DNA from: Agrobacterium tumefaciens | Lineage (GTDB): Bacteria; Pseudomonadota; Alphaproteobacteria; Rhizobiales; Rhizobiaceae | Assembly: GCF_017726655.1 (NCBI RefSeq) | Contig: NZ_CP072309.1 | Coordinates: 124,001-188,000 of the forward strand | Direction: 5' to 3' | Length of the DNA: 64,000 bases | In this document: piece by piece, positions 26,106 to 35,754 of the stretch | Position numbering within the stretch: the first letter of the stretch is position 1 | Layout: each line of letters opens with the position of its first letter | Made by a program: the position numbers and the translations under genes | The notes under the pieces: generated by a model | The model's input: only the letters and a program-made list of their open reading frames with translations | What the model was told of the DNA's origin: nothing | Databases searched by the model: none

Positions 26106-27311
26106 ATGTCGAAAAAACTTCCCGTCACCGTACTGTCCGGCTTTTTAGGCGCCGGCAAGACAACGCTTCTGAACCACATCCTCGCCAATCGCGATGGTCT
26201 GCGGGTGGCGTTGATCGTCAACGACATGAGCGAGATCAATATCGATGCCGCATTGGTGCGCGATGGCGGTGCCAATCTTTCCCGCACGGAAGAACAATTG
26301 GTTGAAATGACCAATGGCTGCATCTGTTGCACGCTACGCGACGACCTCCTGACGGAGGTGCGGGCGCTGGCCGAACAGGGCCGCTTCGATTACCTCCTGA
26401 TCGAATCGACCGGCATCGCCGAGCCGCTTCCCGTGGCCGCCACCTTCGATTTCCGCGACGAGAACGGCCGCAGCCTGTCTGATATCGCGCGTCTCGACAC
26501 CATGGTAACGGTGGTCGATGCCGCCAATCTTCTCAAAAATTACGGTTCGTCGGATTTTCTGGCCGCCCGGGGTGAAACGGCGGGTGATGGCGATAACCGC
26601 ACCATCGTCGACCTTCTGGTGGAGCAGATAGAGTTCGCTGACGTCGTCGTCCTCAACAAGATCGGTACTGCAACGGCGGAAGAGCGCGATGCAGCCCGCA
26701 AGATTATCGTCGGGCTGAACCCTGATGCGAAACTCATCGAGACAGATTTCGGCAAGGTGGCCCTGGAAGAGGTTATGGGCACCGGCCGTTTCGATTTTGC
26801 ACGGGCGGAAGAACACCCTCTCTGGTTCAAGGAATTGCACGGTTTTAAGGATCACATCCCCGAAACCGAGGAATATGGCATCCGCTCTTTCGTTTACCGC
26901 GCCAAGAGTCCCTTCGACCCCGTGCTGTTCCAGCGCTTCATCGATCGCCCTTGGCCGGGGGTGGTGCGCGCCAAGGGGTTCTTCTGGCTGGCGACGCGGC
27001 CGCGTTATGTCGGCGAGATCAGCCAGGCGGGCGCCCTGGTCCGTACCGGGAAGATGGGTCTTTGGTGGTCGGCCGTTCCAAAAGAGCAATGGCCCCGCGA
27101 AAAGCAGTTTTTGGATATGATGAAGCCTTATCTCGACCCCGTCTTTGGCGACCGGCGGCAGGAAATTGTCTTCATCGGTTCCGATCCAATGAATGAAGCC
27201 CGTATCCGCTCCCTGCTGGATGCCTGCCTGATCGATACGGATGCATTCACGCCGGATGCATGGCAGCACCTGCCCGATCCATTCGCAAGCTGGGACAGGC
27301 AGGCGGCTTGA
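26106..27311 (+). CDS. yciC: COG0523 GTPase, zinc-responsive metallochaperone-like YciC
   Basis: 401-aa G3E GTPase. Walker [10 protein letters not shown] is near residue 12, the metal-binding CxCC motif is in [11 protein letters not shown] (about 75), the ESTGIAEP switch follows, and the guanine motif is in NKIG. A C-terminal CobW_C domain ends the protein. Members are thought to move zinc to client proteins under starvation. The ATG at 26106 has AAGAGGT upstream; the longer in-frame reading from 25989 would start inside the Zur box. Divergent from troCBA and probably co-repressed with it. Confidence 0.9.
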   Translation: MSKKLPVTVLSGFLGAGKTTLLNHILANRDGLRVALIVNDMSEINIDAALVRDGGANLSRTEEQLVEMTNGCICCTLRDDLLTEVRALAEQGRFDYLLIESTGIAEPLPVAATFDFRDENGRSLSDIARLDTMVTVVDAANLLKNYGSSDFLAARGETAGDGDNRTIVDLLVEQIEFADVVVLNKIGTATAEERDAARKIIVGLNPDAKLIETDFGKVALEEVMGTGRFDFARAEEHPLWFKELHGFKDHIPETEEYGIRSFVYRAKSPFDPVLFQRFIDRPWPGVVRAKGFFWLATRPRYVGEISQAGALVRTGKMGLWWSAVPKEQWPREKQFLDMMKPYLDPVFGDRRQEIVFIGSDPMNEARIRSLLDACLIDTDAFTPDAWQHLPDPFASWDRQAA

Positions 27312-27356
27312 TTGTCTCCACCGCCCGCATTTCACGCGAGCGGTTACGTCTTTCGC

Positions 27357-27475
27357 CTTCTCCCCGCCGGGGAGAAGGTCGCGGCAGCGGTATGAGGGGG
27401 CGAGGGTAGCGATATGCGGTAAGTTACCCCCTCACCTGACCTTCGCGCCATCTTCTCCCCGGCGGGGAGAAGAAA
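27357..27475. repeat. Rhizobial intergenic mosaic repeat, copy 3
   Basis: Bounded by CTTCTCCCCGCCGGGGAGAAG on the left and CTTCTCCCCGGCGGGGAGAAG on the right, with CGCGGCAGCG, GAGGGGGC/ACCCCCTC and CTGACCTTCGCGCCAT between. Same orientation as the copy at 4931. It occupies the 189-bp gap between the convergent genes yciC and the YqaA-like gene and may act as a two-way terminator. Confidence 0.85.
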
Positions 27476-27500
27476 CAAGCCGCACCGTTCTTGCGAAACA

Positions 27501-27938
27501 CTATAGAAAATTTAGCGTCAGCAGCGCCAGAACGAGATATCGCCCTACCTTGGCGATGGTGACCAGCAGCAGAAACACCGGCAGCGGCTCCTTCATGATG
27601 CCAGCCGCAACCGTTAGAGGGTCCCCGATGATCGGCGCCCAGCTGAGCAGCAGGGACCATTTGCCATAACGTCGGTACCAGTTCTGCGCCCGTTGCAGCG
27701 CCGCCTCCCCGACCGGAAACCAGCGCTCATGCCGGAAACGTTCGATGCCACGCCCAAGGAGCCAGTTGGCGAAAGAACCGGCGACATTGCCGACGCTGGC
27801 CACAGCCACCAGCAGCCAGACAGGCTGGGATTTCAGAAGGATGAGACCGGCAAGCGCCGCCTCCGACTGCATGGGCAGGATGGTCGCAGCGATGAACGCC
27901 GTCAGAAACAAGCCCGCATATACCGCCAGATCGCCCAT
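27501..27938 (-). CDS. YqaA-family inner-membrane protein (DedA-related)
   Basis: 145 aa with about four hydrophobic segments. The motifs ATILPMQSEAALAGL, VASVGNVAGSFANW and APIIGDPLTVAAGI match the YqaA branch of the SNARE-associated/DedA superfamily (E. coli YqaA 142 aa). DedA-type proteins are linked to lipid scrambling and envelope homeostasis; YqaA itself has no firm function. Stands alone on the minus strand. Confidence 0.85.
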   Translation of the reverse strand: MGDLAVYAGLFLTAFIAATILPMQSEAALAGLILLKSQPVWLLVAVASVGNVAGSFANWLLGRGIERFRHERWFPVGEAALQRAQNWYRRYGKWSLLLSWAPIIGDPLTVAAGIMKEPLPVFLLLVTIAKVGRYLVLALLTLNFL

Positions 27939-28516
27939 TCCCTGCCCTTCATCACCGTCGAATCCCGCCGCCGCTTCTGAAGTGGCGGATGAGGATGGCG
28001 GTGGTCAAGCGCCTCGGCTGCGTAGAGGCTGATTCTCAGGCAAAATTCGCGGCAACGGCGCACACGATATTGTCATGATCCACCGCGAGCAGCGCCTAGT
28101 GGATGTATATCTGCCTGACATCGCCGAAGTCGGACAGAACGACAATCGTCGTTTCCAGCGGCGGGCAATCAGGCAGCTAAACAAGGTCACAGCAATCGAC
28201 TCGTCATGTGATGACATGTCACCTTCATCTGCGAAGCGCCATGATTGCCGGCATCGCCTAATATGATAACGCGGCAGTGCGTCTTGGCAAAACGCCACCC
28301 GAGCGTACGAAAAAACCACCGACCTAGTAAAATGGAATAATTAATCCGTTCCCTTCACTTTCGTTTTAATCGTTCCACGTTCTCTTGCATTTTCGTTAGA
28401 GTTCGCTTTTAATCGACAGTGCTAATACAGGAGAGGTCGCCCGCAGCCGTGTCGTGGAGGACAAGCTGCAATAAGGGGCTGTATCTTTTACTGTTTTCAT
28501 AATGGGAGGAATCGCC
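27939..28516. other. Non-coding spacer before ugpB with candidate operators
   Basis: 578 bp without a convincing gene. Overlapping palindromes GTCAT-GTG-ATGAC (28203-28215) and GACATGTC (28213-28220) lie mid-way. Near ugpB, CGTT/TCGTT half-sites recur at 28347, 28361, 28370 and 28393, with further TTCGC and TCGAC steps to 28417. Reiterated TTTCGTT-like half-sites on one strand are reminiscent of DeoR-family operators. A canonical Pho box (11-bp-spaced CTGTCAT units) is not visible, although ugp is often phosphate-controlled. Confidence 0.4.
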
Positions 28517-29821
28517 TTGAAAAAACTCAGCTACCGCCTTGCCGCGGCATCTGCACTTTCGTTTTTTGTCACATCGAATGCCTATGCCGTGACGGAGATC
28601 CAGTGGTGGCACGCCATGACCGGCGCCAATAACGAGGTCGTGGATACGCTGGCGAAAGAATTCAACGAAAGCCAGAAAGACTACAAGATCACGCCCGTGT
28701 TCAAGGGCACCTATCCGGAAACACTTAACGCAGGCATTGCGGCATTCCGCGCCAAACAGCCGCCGGCGATCATTCAGGTCTTCGACGCCGGTTCGGGTGT
28801 AATGATGGGTGCTGCCGGCGCGATCAAGCCGGTGGCAGAGGTGCTGAAGGAAGGCGGTTATACCTTCAACAAGGACGAATATCTGGCCGGCATCGTCGCC
28901 TATTATTCCAAGCCCGATGGCACCATGCTGTCCTTCCCCTATAATTCGTCCTCGCCGATCCTCTATTACAACAAGGACGTCTTCCAGAAGGCCGGCCTTG
29001 ACGCCGCCAACCCGCCGAAGACCTGGCCTGAAGTCTTCGAAGCCGCCAAGAAGATCAAGACCAGCGGTGCCGCGCAGTGCGGTTTCACCTCGACCTGGCT
29101 CACCTGGATCCAGACCGAAAACTTTGCCGCATGGAACAACGTTTCCTATGGCAGCAATGAAAACGGGCTGGGAGGCACGGATGTGAAGCTTGCGGTCAAC
29201 GCGCCGCTCTTCGTCGAGCATTTCCAGGCGATTGCCGATCTCGCGAAGGACGGCACCTTCCGTTATGGTGGTCGCACGTCCGAAGCCAAGCAGCTGTTCA
29301 TGTCCGGCGAATGCGGCATTCTGACCGAATCGTCCGGCGGTCTGGGCGACATCATCAAGACCGGCATGAATTACGGCATCGGCCAGCTGCCCTATTATGA
29401 GGGCCATGGACCGCAGAACACCATTCCGGGCGGCGCCAGCCTCTGGGTGTTCGGTGGCAAGAGCGATGCGGAATACAAGGGTGTGGCGGAATTCTTCCAC
29501 TTCCTCTCGCAGACAAAGATCCAGTCTCGCCTGCATCAGGTCTCGGGCTATATGCCGGTGACGATCGCAGCCTATGAGGAAACCAAGAAATCCGGCTTCT
29601 ACGACAAGAACCCGGGCCGCGAGACGCCGCTGCTCCAGATGATGGGCAAGCCCCCGACAGAAAACTCCAAGGGTGTGCGCCTGGTTAACCTGCCACAGGT
29701 GCGCGACATCATGAACGAAGAGTTCGAGGCGATGCTGGCCGGCAAGCAGGACGCCAAGGCGGCGCTCGACAAGATCGTCCAGCGTGGCGATGCCGCCATC
29801 AAGCAGGCGGCCGGCAAGTAA
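28517..29821 (+). CDS. ugpB: sn-Glycerol-3-phosphate ABC transporter substrate-binding protein UgpB
   Basis: 434-aa periplasmic protein closely resembling E. coli UgpB along its length (EIQWWHAM start, SFPYNSSSPILYYNKD, GGASLWV, KNPG near the end). Signal peptide ends near TSNAYA. The start is taken as the TTG at 28517, because GGGAGGA lies seven bases before it; the in-frame ATG at 28502 overlaps that ribosome site. Binds glycerol-3-phosphate or glycerophosphodiesters. First gene of ugpBAEC. Confidence 0.93.
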   Translation: MKKLSYRLAAASALSFFVTSNAYAVTEIQWWHAMTGANNEVVDTLAKEFNESQKDYKITPVFKGTYPETLNAGIAAFRAKQPPAIIQVFDAGSGVMMGAAGAIKPVAEVLKEGGYTFNKDEYLAGIVAYYSKPDGTMLSFPYNSSSPILYYNKDVFQKAGLDAANPPKTWPEVFEAAKKIKTSGAAQCGFTSTWLTWIQTENFAAWNNVSYGSNENGLGGTDVKLAVNAPLFVEHFQAIADLAKDGTFRYGGRTSEAKQLFMSGECGILTESSGGLGDIIKTGMNYGIGQLPYYEGHGPQNTIPGGASLWVFGGKSDAEYKGVAEFFHFLSQTKIQSRLHQVSGYMPVTIAAYEETKKSGFYDKNPGRETPLLQMMGKPPTENSKGVRLVNLPQVRDIMNEEFEAMLAGKQDAKAALDKIVQRGDAAIKQAAGK

Positions 29822-29888
29822 CTGATCCCCTGCTCCGCCCGCGCCTCGACAGGTGCGGGCGGTATTTTCATGTCACCAGGAGATCGCC

Positions 29889-30770
29889 GTGCAAAGCGTC
29901 GTATTCCCAAACAAGATCCTGCCTTATCTGCTGGTCGCACCGCAGATCATTTTGACGGTGATCTTTTTCTTCTGGCCCGCAAGCCAGGCTCTTTATCAGT
30001 CGACAATGCGCGAAGACGCCTTCGGCCTCAGCAGCAATTTTGTTGGGCTGGCAAACTTCTCCGCCGTCCTGTCGGATGAGAGCTACCTCAACTCGCTCAA
30101 GGTCACGGTCATCTTCAGCATCCTCACGGCGCTGGTTTCCATGGGGCTAGCGCTGCTTTTGGCGACGGCGGCGGACCGCGTGGTCCGCGGCAAGGGTCTT
30201 TACCGCACCATGATGATCATGCCCTATGCCGTCGCCCCGGCGGTGGCAGGCATGCTGTGGCTGTTCATGTTCAATCCGGCCATGGGAACGTTCTCCTACA
30301 TCCTGCGCCGCAACGGCATCATGTGGGATCCGCTGCTGAATGGCGATCAGGCCATGCTGTTGGTCGTCGCGGCCGCCGCCTGGAAGCAGATCAGTTACAA
30401 TTTCCTGTTTTTTGTCGCCGGCTTGCAGGCAATTCCGAAATCATTGCTGGAGGCGGCGTCCATTGACGGAGCCCGCGGAGCGCGACGCTTCTGGACCATC
30501 GTTTTCCCACTGCTGGCACCGACCACTTTCTTCCTCCTGGTCGTCAACACGGTTTACGCCTTCTTCGACACCTTCGGCATCATCCATGCGGTGACCGGAG
30601 GCGGTCCTGCCAAGGCGACGGAAACGCTGGTTTACAAGGTCTACAATGACGGCTTCGTGAACCTCAACCTCGGCTCTTCCGCCGCGCAATCGGTCATCCT
30701 GATGGTGATCGTCATCGCGCTCACCGCCTTCCAGTTCCGCTTCGTCGAGAAGCGCGTGCATTACGGCTGA
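29889..30770 (+). CDS. ugpA: sn-Glycerol-3-phosphate ABC transporter permease UgpA
   Basis: 293 aa, about six membrane segments. The stretches [28 protein letters not shown] and [11 protein letters not shown] closely match E. coli UgpA (295 aa), and the EAA loop is [21 protein letters not shown] start at 29889 with AGGAG seven bases upstream is chosen; the in-frame ATG at 29853 has no ribosome site and would add a non-homologous tail. Confidence 0.93.
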   Translation: MQSVVFPNKILPYLLVAPQIILTVIFFFWPASQALYQSTMREDAFGLSSNFVGLANFSAVLSDESYLNSLKVTVIFSILTALVSMGLALLLATAADRVVRGKGLYRTMMIMPYAVAPAVAGMLWLFMFNPAMGTFSYILRRNGIMWDPLLNGDQAMLLVVAAAAWKQISYNFLFFVAGLQAIPKSLLEAASIDGARGARRFWTIVFPLLAPTTFFLLVVNTVYAFFDTFGIIHAVTGGGPAKATETLVYKVYNDGFVNLNLGSSAAQSVILMVIVIALTAFQFRFVEKRVHYG

Positions 30771-30779
30771 GGATTTATC

Positions 30780-31628
30780 ATGATTGAAAATCGCCCGGTC
30801 GCCCGCGTGATCGCCCATCTGATGCTGGTTCTCGGCATCATCATCGTGGCCTTCCCGATCTATTACACCTTCATCGCTTCGTCGATGACGTCGAACGACA
30901 TCATCCGTCCGCCCATGTCGCTGCTGCCCGGCGGCCATCTTACCGAAAACTACACAGACGCCATGGTGGGCGGCGTGGAGCGCGTCGTCGGCGTCAGTCT
31001 TGAAAGGCTGCTGTTCAACAGCTTCGTGGTGGCACTCGCCATCGCCATCGGCAAGATCGTCATCTCGTTCCTGTCGGCCTTCGCGATCGTCTTCTTTCGC
31101 TTTCCATTCCGCATGGGCTTTTTCTGGATGATTTTCATCACGCTCATGCTGCCGGTGGAGGTGCGTATTCTGCCCACCTACAAGGTCATCGTCGACTTGG
31201 GGCTGATCGACACCTATGCCGGACTGACGCTGCCGCTGATGGCGTCGGCAACGGCGACCTTCCTGTTCCGGCAGTTCTTCCTGACCATCCCCGGTGAGAT
31301 GGTAGAGGCTGCGCGTATCGACAATGCCGGACCGTTCCGCTTCATGCGTGATATTCTTTTGCCTCTGTCGAAAACGAATATCGCGGCTCTTTTCGTGATC
31401 CTTTTCATCTATGGCTGGACGCAATATCTCTGGCCGCTGCTCGTCACCAACGACGCCAAGATGAACACGATCATTATCGGCCTTAAGCGCATGGTGGATT
31501 TCACCGACGCTTCGACGCCCTGGAATTATGTGATGGTGACGGCGATCCTCGCCATCATCCCCCCTGTTATCGTTGTGGTGCTGATGCAGCGCTGGTTCGT
31601 CAAAGGTTTGGTGGAGACCGAGAAGTAA
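30780..31628 (+). CDS. ugpE: sn-Glycerol-3-phosphate ABC transporter permease UgpE
   Basis: 282-aa MalG-type permease with about six membrane segments (first at residues 12-35). EAA loop [19 protein letters not shown] is near 190, and [11 protein letters not shown] is shared with UgpE homologues. Nine bases after ugpA; its TAA shares one base with the ugpC ATG (TAATG). Confidence 0.93.
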   Translation: MIENRPVARVIAHLMLVLGIIIVAFPIYYTFIASSMTSNDIIRPPMSLLPGGHLTENYTDAMVGGVERVVGVSLERLLFNSFVVALAIAIGKIVISFLSAFAIVFFRFPFRMGFFWMIFITLMLPVEVRILPTYKVIVDLGLIDTYAGLTLPLMASATATFLFRQFFLTIPGEMVEAARIDNAGPFRFMRDILLPLSKTNIAALFVILFIYGWTQYLWPLLVTNDAKMNTIIIGLKRMVDFTDASTPWNYVMVTAILAIIPPVIVVVLMQRWFVKGLVETEK

Positions 31629-32689
31629 TGGCAAAAATTGCGCTGAAAGACGTCCGCAAGGTTTATGGCGGCAATGTCGAGGCCATCAAGGGCGTGTCCA
31701 TGGACATCGCCGACGGCGAAATGATCGTGCTGGTCGGCCCTTCCGGCTGCGGAAAATCCACCCTGCTGCGCATGATCGCCGGTCTGGAGGGCATTTCCGG
31801 CGGCCAGATCATCATCGGTGACCGGGTCGTCAACGATCTTGAACCCTCAGACCGCGACATCGCCATGGTGTTCCAGAACTACGCGCTCTACCCGCATATG
31901 ACGGTGCGGCAGAACCTCGCCTATGGCCTGAAGAACCGCAACACGCCGAAGGAAGAAATCGAGCGGCGCATTACGGAGGCGGCGAAGGCGCTTGAAATCG
32001 AGCAGTTCCTGGAACGCAAGCCTCGTCAGCTTTCCGGTGGGCAGCGCCAGCGTGTGGCCATGGGCCGCGCCATCGTGCGCAAGCCGGCGGCCTTCCTGTT
32101 CGACGAGCCGCTCTCCAACCTCGATGCCAAGCTACGCGTGCAGATGCGGGTGGAAATCCGCCGCCTGCAACGCTCGCTCGCCACGACCAGCGTTTATGTG
32201 ACCCACGACCAGATGGAAGCGATGACGCTCGCCGACCGGCTGGTGGTATTGAATGCCGGCCGCATCGAGCAGATCGGCACGCCGATCGAGCTTTATGAAA
32301 AACCCGCCACTACCTTTGTCGCCACCTTCATTGGCTCGCCGTCCATGAACCTGTTGAACCACGGAACAGCGACGGCCAACGCTTCCTCCGGCTGGGCGGT
32401 ACAAGGAACCACCGCACTGCCGCAAGGCGTCGCTACACTCGGTATCCGCCCGGAAGATATTACGCTTGCCACCGAGGCTCCTTCTGACTCCGCCTTCTCC
32501 GGCACCGTTCAGGTGGATGCCGTGGAACTTGTAGGTGCGGAAAGCTATGTCCACGGCTCGTTCTCGGACGGCACGACAATCGTCTTCCGCGTTCCCGGTC
32601 GCTCACAACTGCGCATCGGCGAAACGTTGAGGATCGCTGCACAGGCCAGGAATTTCCATCTGTTCGATAAGGCGGGCAAACGGCTTTAG
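31628..32689 (+). CDS. ugpC: sn-Glycerol-3-phosphate ABC transporter ATP-binding protein UgpC
   Basis: 353 aa. Walker [11 protein letters not shown]-loop FQNYALYPH, signature LSGGQRQR, Walker B FLFDEP, H-loop VTHDQME, C-terminal TOBE domain ([20 protein letters not shown]). Last gene of ugpBAEC; no ugpQ phosphodiesterase follows. The operon ends at a strong hairpin at 32709. Confidence 0.93.
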   Translation: MAKIALKDVRKVYGGNVEAIKGVSMDIADGEMIVLVGPSGCGKSTLLRMIAGLEGISGGQIIIGDRVVNDLEPSDRDIAMVFQNYALYPHMTVRQNLAYGLKNRNTPKEEIERRITEAAKALEIEQFLERKPRQLSGGQRQRVAMGRAIVRKPAAFLFDEPLSNLDAKLRVQMRVEIRRLQRSLATTSVYVTHDQMEAMTLADRLVVLNAGRIEQIGTPIELYEKPATTFVATFIGSPSMNLLNHGTATANASSGWAVQGTTALPQGVATLGIRPEDITLATEAPSDSAFSGTVQVDAVELVGAESYVHGSFSDGTTIVFRVPGRSQLRIGETLRIAAQARNFHLFDKAGKRL

Positions 32690-32708
32690 CCTCGTCGCAG
32701 GCACGGAA

Positions 32709-32728
32709 CACCCGCCAATCGGCGGGTG
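32709..32728. terminator. Hairpin between ugpC and a convergent gene
   Basis: CACCCGCC-AATC-GGCGGGTG, an 8-bp perfect GC-rich stem with a 4-base loop, placed 19 bases after ugpC and 32 bases beyond the stop of the convergent minus-strand gene. No long T tract on either side. Confidence 0.6.
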
Positions 32729-32760
32729 CCTTCACGACCACTGGAATTCCCAACGACTCG

Positions 32761-33204
32761 CTACCAAACCAACTCCACCTGCGGACGGCCATTGGACGTT
32801 TTCTCCACTGTCCGTCCGGCGGTATCGACATTGCAGTGGATACGCTGGCGGAAAGCGGAAAAGCTTTCGAATGTCACTACATCCACGGGATCGTCGAGAT
32901 GAAGCGTCAGCCGAAAACGTTCGGGCTCCCCGCCGAGCGCCTGTACGCCCAGAACGGAGGCCACAAATGGCTGGCCAAGGTAAAAGCCTTCCACTCTTGA
33001 ACCCAGAAGATAAGGATTGAAGGCGGGGCGATTGCCGGCCGCAGCGTGCAGGGTATTCCAGTCGCGGAAGCCATATTGCGCCGCTATAAGCTCCAGCGCT
33101 TTCGAGTGGGTGATTCCCTGCCCCTCATCTTCAAGGGCGACGCGCAGGCGTTTTGCCTGTTCCTTTAGACCCTCAAGTGCGGGAAGCGGTTTGGACACAA
33201 TCAT
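32761..33204 (-). CDS. Glyoxalase-superfamily-related protein
   Basis: 147 aa. The N-terminal half (LEGLKEQAKRLRVALED, ITHSKALELIAAQYGFRDWN) matches a small domain found in proteins annotated as glyoxalase superfamily. The C-terminal half carries a short beta-rich region ending PQVELVW. No catalytic residues can be assigned. Monocistronic between two hairpins. Function unknown. Confidence 0.7.
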   Translation of the reverse strand: MIVSKPLPALEGLKEQAKRLRVALEDEGQGITHSKALELIAAQYGFRDWNTLHAAAGNRPAFNPYLLGSRVEGFYLGQPFVASVLGVQALGGEPERFRLTLHLDDPVDVVTFESFSAFRQRIHCNVDTAGRTVEKTSNGRPQVELVW

Positions 33205-33327
33205 AACGGTTCTCCAACATGTGCATGCCGAATGTTCCGAGGGGTGTCCGCGTTGCCATCGACGACATGCAAAACATGGGATGACCGTTATTAAAGAAAG
33301 AGCTTCACCAGGGGCGCAAGCGCCTGC

Positions 33328-33359
33328 GGACGGCCGGGGCTCTTTGCCCGTGGCCGTCC
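33328..33359 (-). terminator. Hairpin downstream of ompW
   Basis: GGACGGCC and GGCCGTCC form an 8-bp stem with an inner GGGC/GCCC pair, 54 bases after the ompW stop. There is no T tract, so a factor-dependent end or message-stabilising hairpin is possible. Confidence 0.45.
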
Positions 33360-33412
33360 CTATAGCTTAGAAAGCGCCGCCCGTCAAAGGTGGCGATGCG
33401 CTGATGGCTCGA

Positions 33413-34111
33413 TCAGAAACGGTAGGTGATGCCTGCACCGATCAGCCAGGGATCGAGCTTGGCCTTGCCGCTGATGGGCGTGCCACCGAGTTCCGCCGTC
33501 CAGTCGGTCTTCAGGAAGATTTTCTTCACGTCGAAGTTCACGCCCCAATGCTCGTCCAGCATATAGTCGAAACCGACCTGTACGGCGGCTCCAAGCTTGT
33601 TCTTCACGTCGAGATTGCTGAAGCCGGGCTTTTCCGATTGGTTGTAGAACAGCGAATAGTTCACGCCAGCGCCGATGTAGGGCTTAAACGCACCGAAATC
33701 GGTGAAATGATATTGCAGCGTCAGCGTCGGCGGCAGCAGCCAGGCCTTGCCGACAGGTGTGCCAGCCAGCACGCCTTCGCCGTCGATCCTGGCATAGGTG
33801 GTGCCGAGGATAAGTTCGGCGGCGAAGTTATCGGTGAAGAAATAGCTGATGTCGAGTTCCGGGATCACGGTATCCGAATAGGACAGGCCCGCCCCGGGGA
33901 CGCCATCGACGCTGCCGCTGTCATTGGTGATGACGCCGAGGCCACGCACGCGCAACATCCAAGGGCTTGCCGCCGCAATCGCTTCTTCTGCCGTCGGCGC
34001 GGGCGCCGCCTCGGTCATATCAGCGGCCATCGCATTGGCCGACGCGAGCATGGCCGCAACGCCAATCGCAACACTGGCAAGCAAGGCATTATTTCTGTTT
34101 TTATTCGTCAT
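33413..34111 (-). CDS. ompW: OmpW-family outer membrane protein
   Basis: 232 aa. Signal peptide with core VAIGVAAMLASANAMA, then an eight-stranded beta-barrel. The segments RVRGLGVITND, DISYFFTDNFAAELILG, LPPTLTLQYHF, KPYIGAGVNYS and a C-terminal aromatic ITYRF (terminal Phe for outer-membrane insertion) are OmpW hallmarks. The ATG at 34111 has AGGAG seven bases upstream. OmpW barrels carry small hydrophobic molecules and respond to oxygen in enterobacteria; an FNR-like box lies upstream here. Confidence 0.92.
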   Translation of the reverse strand: MTNKNRNNALLASVAIGVAAMLASANAMAADMTEAAPAPTAEEAIAAASPWMLRVRGLGVITNDSGSVDGVPGAGLSYSDTVIPELDISYFFTDNFAAELILGTTYARIDGEGVLAGTPVGKAWLLPPTLTLQYHFTDFGAFKPYIGAGVNYSLFYNQSEKPGFSNLDVKNKLGAAVQVGFDYMLDEHWGVNFDVKKIFLKTDWTAELGGTPISGKAKLDPWLIGAGITYRF

Positions 34112-34238
34112 TCCATCTCTCCTATGGCGCACCGCAGCGGGGCGTTCCCCGCAACCGGTCGATCACGGCGGGCCAATGCGAATCCCCGCCTGCCGCTACC
34201 GCTTGGAAGCCACTATGTCGACGGGAGAGACAGGCCGA

Positions 34239-34252
34239 TTGAGATGGATCAA
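34239..34252 (-). promoter_or_regulatory. FNR/FixK-like box upstream of ompW
   Basis: TTGAG-ATGG-ATCAA on the plus strand (TTGAT-CCAT-CTCAA on the ompW strand) differs by one base from the FNR/FixK consensus TTGAT-N4-ATCAA. It lies about 130 bases before the ompW start in a 264-bp spacer that otherwise shows no gene. Confidence 0.55.
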
Positions 34253-34375
34253 ACCGTGGCGGAGAAGATGGATCGGAGCGATCGACCGGCAGGATTTGTG
34301 ACAATTTCGCAACAGCGCCATACAGAGGCCGGAAACAGGGTGGAGGCCGGCACTTGCGAGCCTCCTCCCGTCTTA

Positions 34376-35671
34376 TCAAGCCGCTTGCGTGGTTAGCGCG
34401 GCGGAACCCGGCTTACGCAGGAGCAGAACGGAGACGGCGGCGATCATGCACATCAGACCGGCAATCTGCAGCGCGGGCATATAGGTATCGAAGTCACTCT
34501 TGAAGAAACCGGCGCCAAAGGCCGCGGTGGCTGCCCCCAGCTGGTGGCCGGCGAACACCCAGCCGAACACAAGCCCAGCTTTTTCGCGACCGAAGTTTTC
34601 CGCGGCGAGCTTCACCGTCGGCGGCACAGTCGCCACCCAGTCCAGCCCGTAGAAGACGGCAAAGACCGAAAGCTCAACGAAGCTGAAGCCTGAGAATGAG
34701 AGATAAAGCAGCGAGAGCCCGCGCAGGCCGTAAAACCAGAACAGCAGAAAGCGATTGTCGAACCGGTCGGAAAGCCACCCGGCGAAAATCGTACCGAAGA
34801 AATCGAAAACCCCGATCACCGCCAGCGTACCCGCCGCTGTCACCGCAGCCATGCCGAAATCGCCGCAAATCGAAATCCAGTGTGTCTGGATCAGGCCATT
34901 GGTCGAAAGGCCGCAAACAAAGAAGGTGCCAAAAAGCACCCAGAAGACGGGGTTGCCCGAGACGCTTCTCAGCGTCACCAGCGGCGATGCCAGCGTGGCG
35001 AGGAGATTGTGGTCCTGCTTGACCGGCTTTGCCACGACTGTCTCGCCATAGGCCGGCAGGCCGACATCGGCGGGGTGGTCACGCATTAAAAGCATGACGA
35101 GGACCATGGCTGTCGCAATCACCGCAACAGATAACGTCAACGCGGTTCGCCAGCCATAGGCTTCCGTCAGCGCCGCAAGCAGCGGCAGGAAAACCAACTG
35201 GCCAGTGGCATTGCTTGCCGTCATCAGGCCGATTACCAGTCCACGACGCTTCGAAAACCAGCGTGTCGCCACGGTGGCGCCCAATACCAGCGCGGTCATG
35301 CCGGTGCCGACACCGATCACCACACCCCATAGAAGCAGCAATTGCCACACCTCAGTCATGAAGAACGACGCGACGATGCCACCCATGATCAAGGCCAGGG
35401 CGGTGGACACCACCTGCCGGATGCCGAAATGATTCATGAAAGCGGCGGCAAAGGGCCCAAGCAGACCGAACAGCACAAGCCTGACGGCCATGGCCGAAGA
35501 AATATCGGCAATATCCCAGCCGAATTCCTGGTGCAGCGGCTGGATCATCACCCCCGCCGATCCCATCGCACCGGCGGTGGCCAGCATGGTGAGGAAGGTG
35601 GTGGCGGCAACGAGCCAGCCGTAATGCAGGTTTCTGGCGGCCATCCAGCTGGCGAGGCGTGCGGATATCAT
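34376..35671 (-). CDS. MFS transporter (OFA/monocarboxylate-type)
   Basis: 431 aa, about 12 membrane segments. The sequence HYGWLVAATTFLTMLATAG at the first segment, the RxGxR-like loop (RWFSKRRGLVIGLMTA) and a long central loop near residues 210-230 fit the OFA/MCT-like group of transporters for organic acids. The ATG at 35671 has AAGGGA upstream; a TTG two codons earlier is too close to that site. Probably regulated by the MarR protein encoded just upstream through the shared palindrome. Confidence 0.87.
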   Translation of the reverse strand: MISARLASWMAARNLHYGWLVAATTFLTMLATAGAMGSAGVMIQPLHQEFGWDIADISSAMAVRLVLFGLLGPFAAAFMNHFGIRQVVSTALALIMGGIVASFFMTEVWQLLLLWGVVIGVGTGMTALVLGATVATRWFSKRRGLVIGLMTASNATGQLVFLPLLAALTEAYGWRTALTLSVAVIATAMVLVMLLMRDHPADVGLPAYGETVVAKPVKQDHNLLATLASPLVTLRSVSGNPVFWVLFGTFFVCGLSTNGLIQTHWISICGDFGMAAVTAAGTLAVIGVFDFFGTIFAGWLSDRFDNRFLLFWFYGLRGLSLLYLSFSGFSFVELSVFAVFYGLDWVATVPPTVKLAAENFGREKAGLVFGWVFAGHQLGAATAAFGAGFFKSDFDTYMPALQIAGLMCMIAAVSVLLLRKPGSAALTTQAA

Positions 35672-35724
35672 GTTCAAATTTCCCTTAAAGCGCGATTGCC
35701 TGACTTCTCTACTTATCCAATTTA

Positions 35725-35738
35725 CGGGTATATGCCCG
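35725..35738. promoter_or_regulatory. MarR-type operator before the MFS gene
   Basis: CGGGTATATGCCCG, a 14-bp dyad with one mismatch. The same word in perfect form, CGGGTATATACCCG, precedes the MarR gene. It lies between the marR stop and the MFS start, implying a separate repressible promoter for the transporter. Confidence 0.7.
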
Positions 35739-35754
35739 CGTTAGAATCAAAAAA

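Noticed and set aside
28186..28222. Possible Pho box before ugpB
   Set aside because: GTCAC/GTCAT words occur at 28186, 28203 and 28218, but spacing is 17 and 15 bp rather than the 11 bp of PhoB repeats.
28005..28319. Minus-strand 104-codon frame in the ugpB upstream spacer
   Set aside because: No ribosome site, amino-acid composition unlike a protein (many Arg/Ser/Cys), overlaps palindromic DNA, and no recognised domain.
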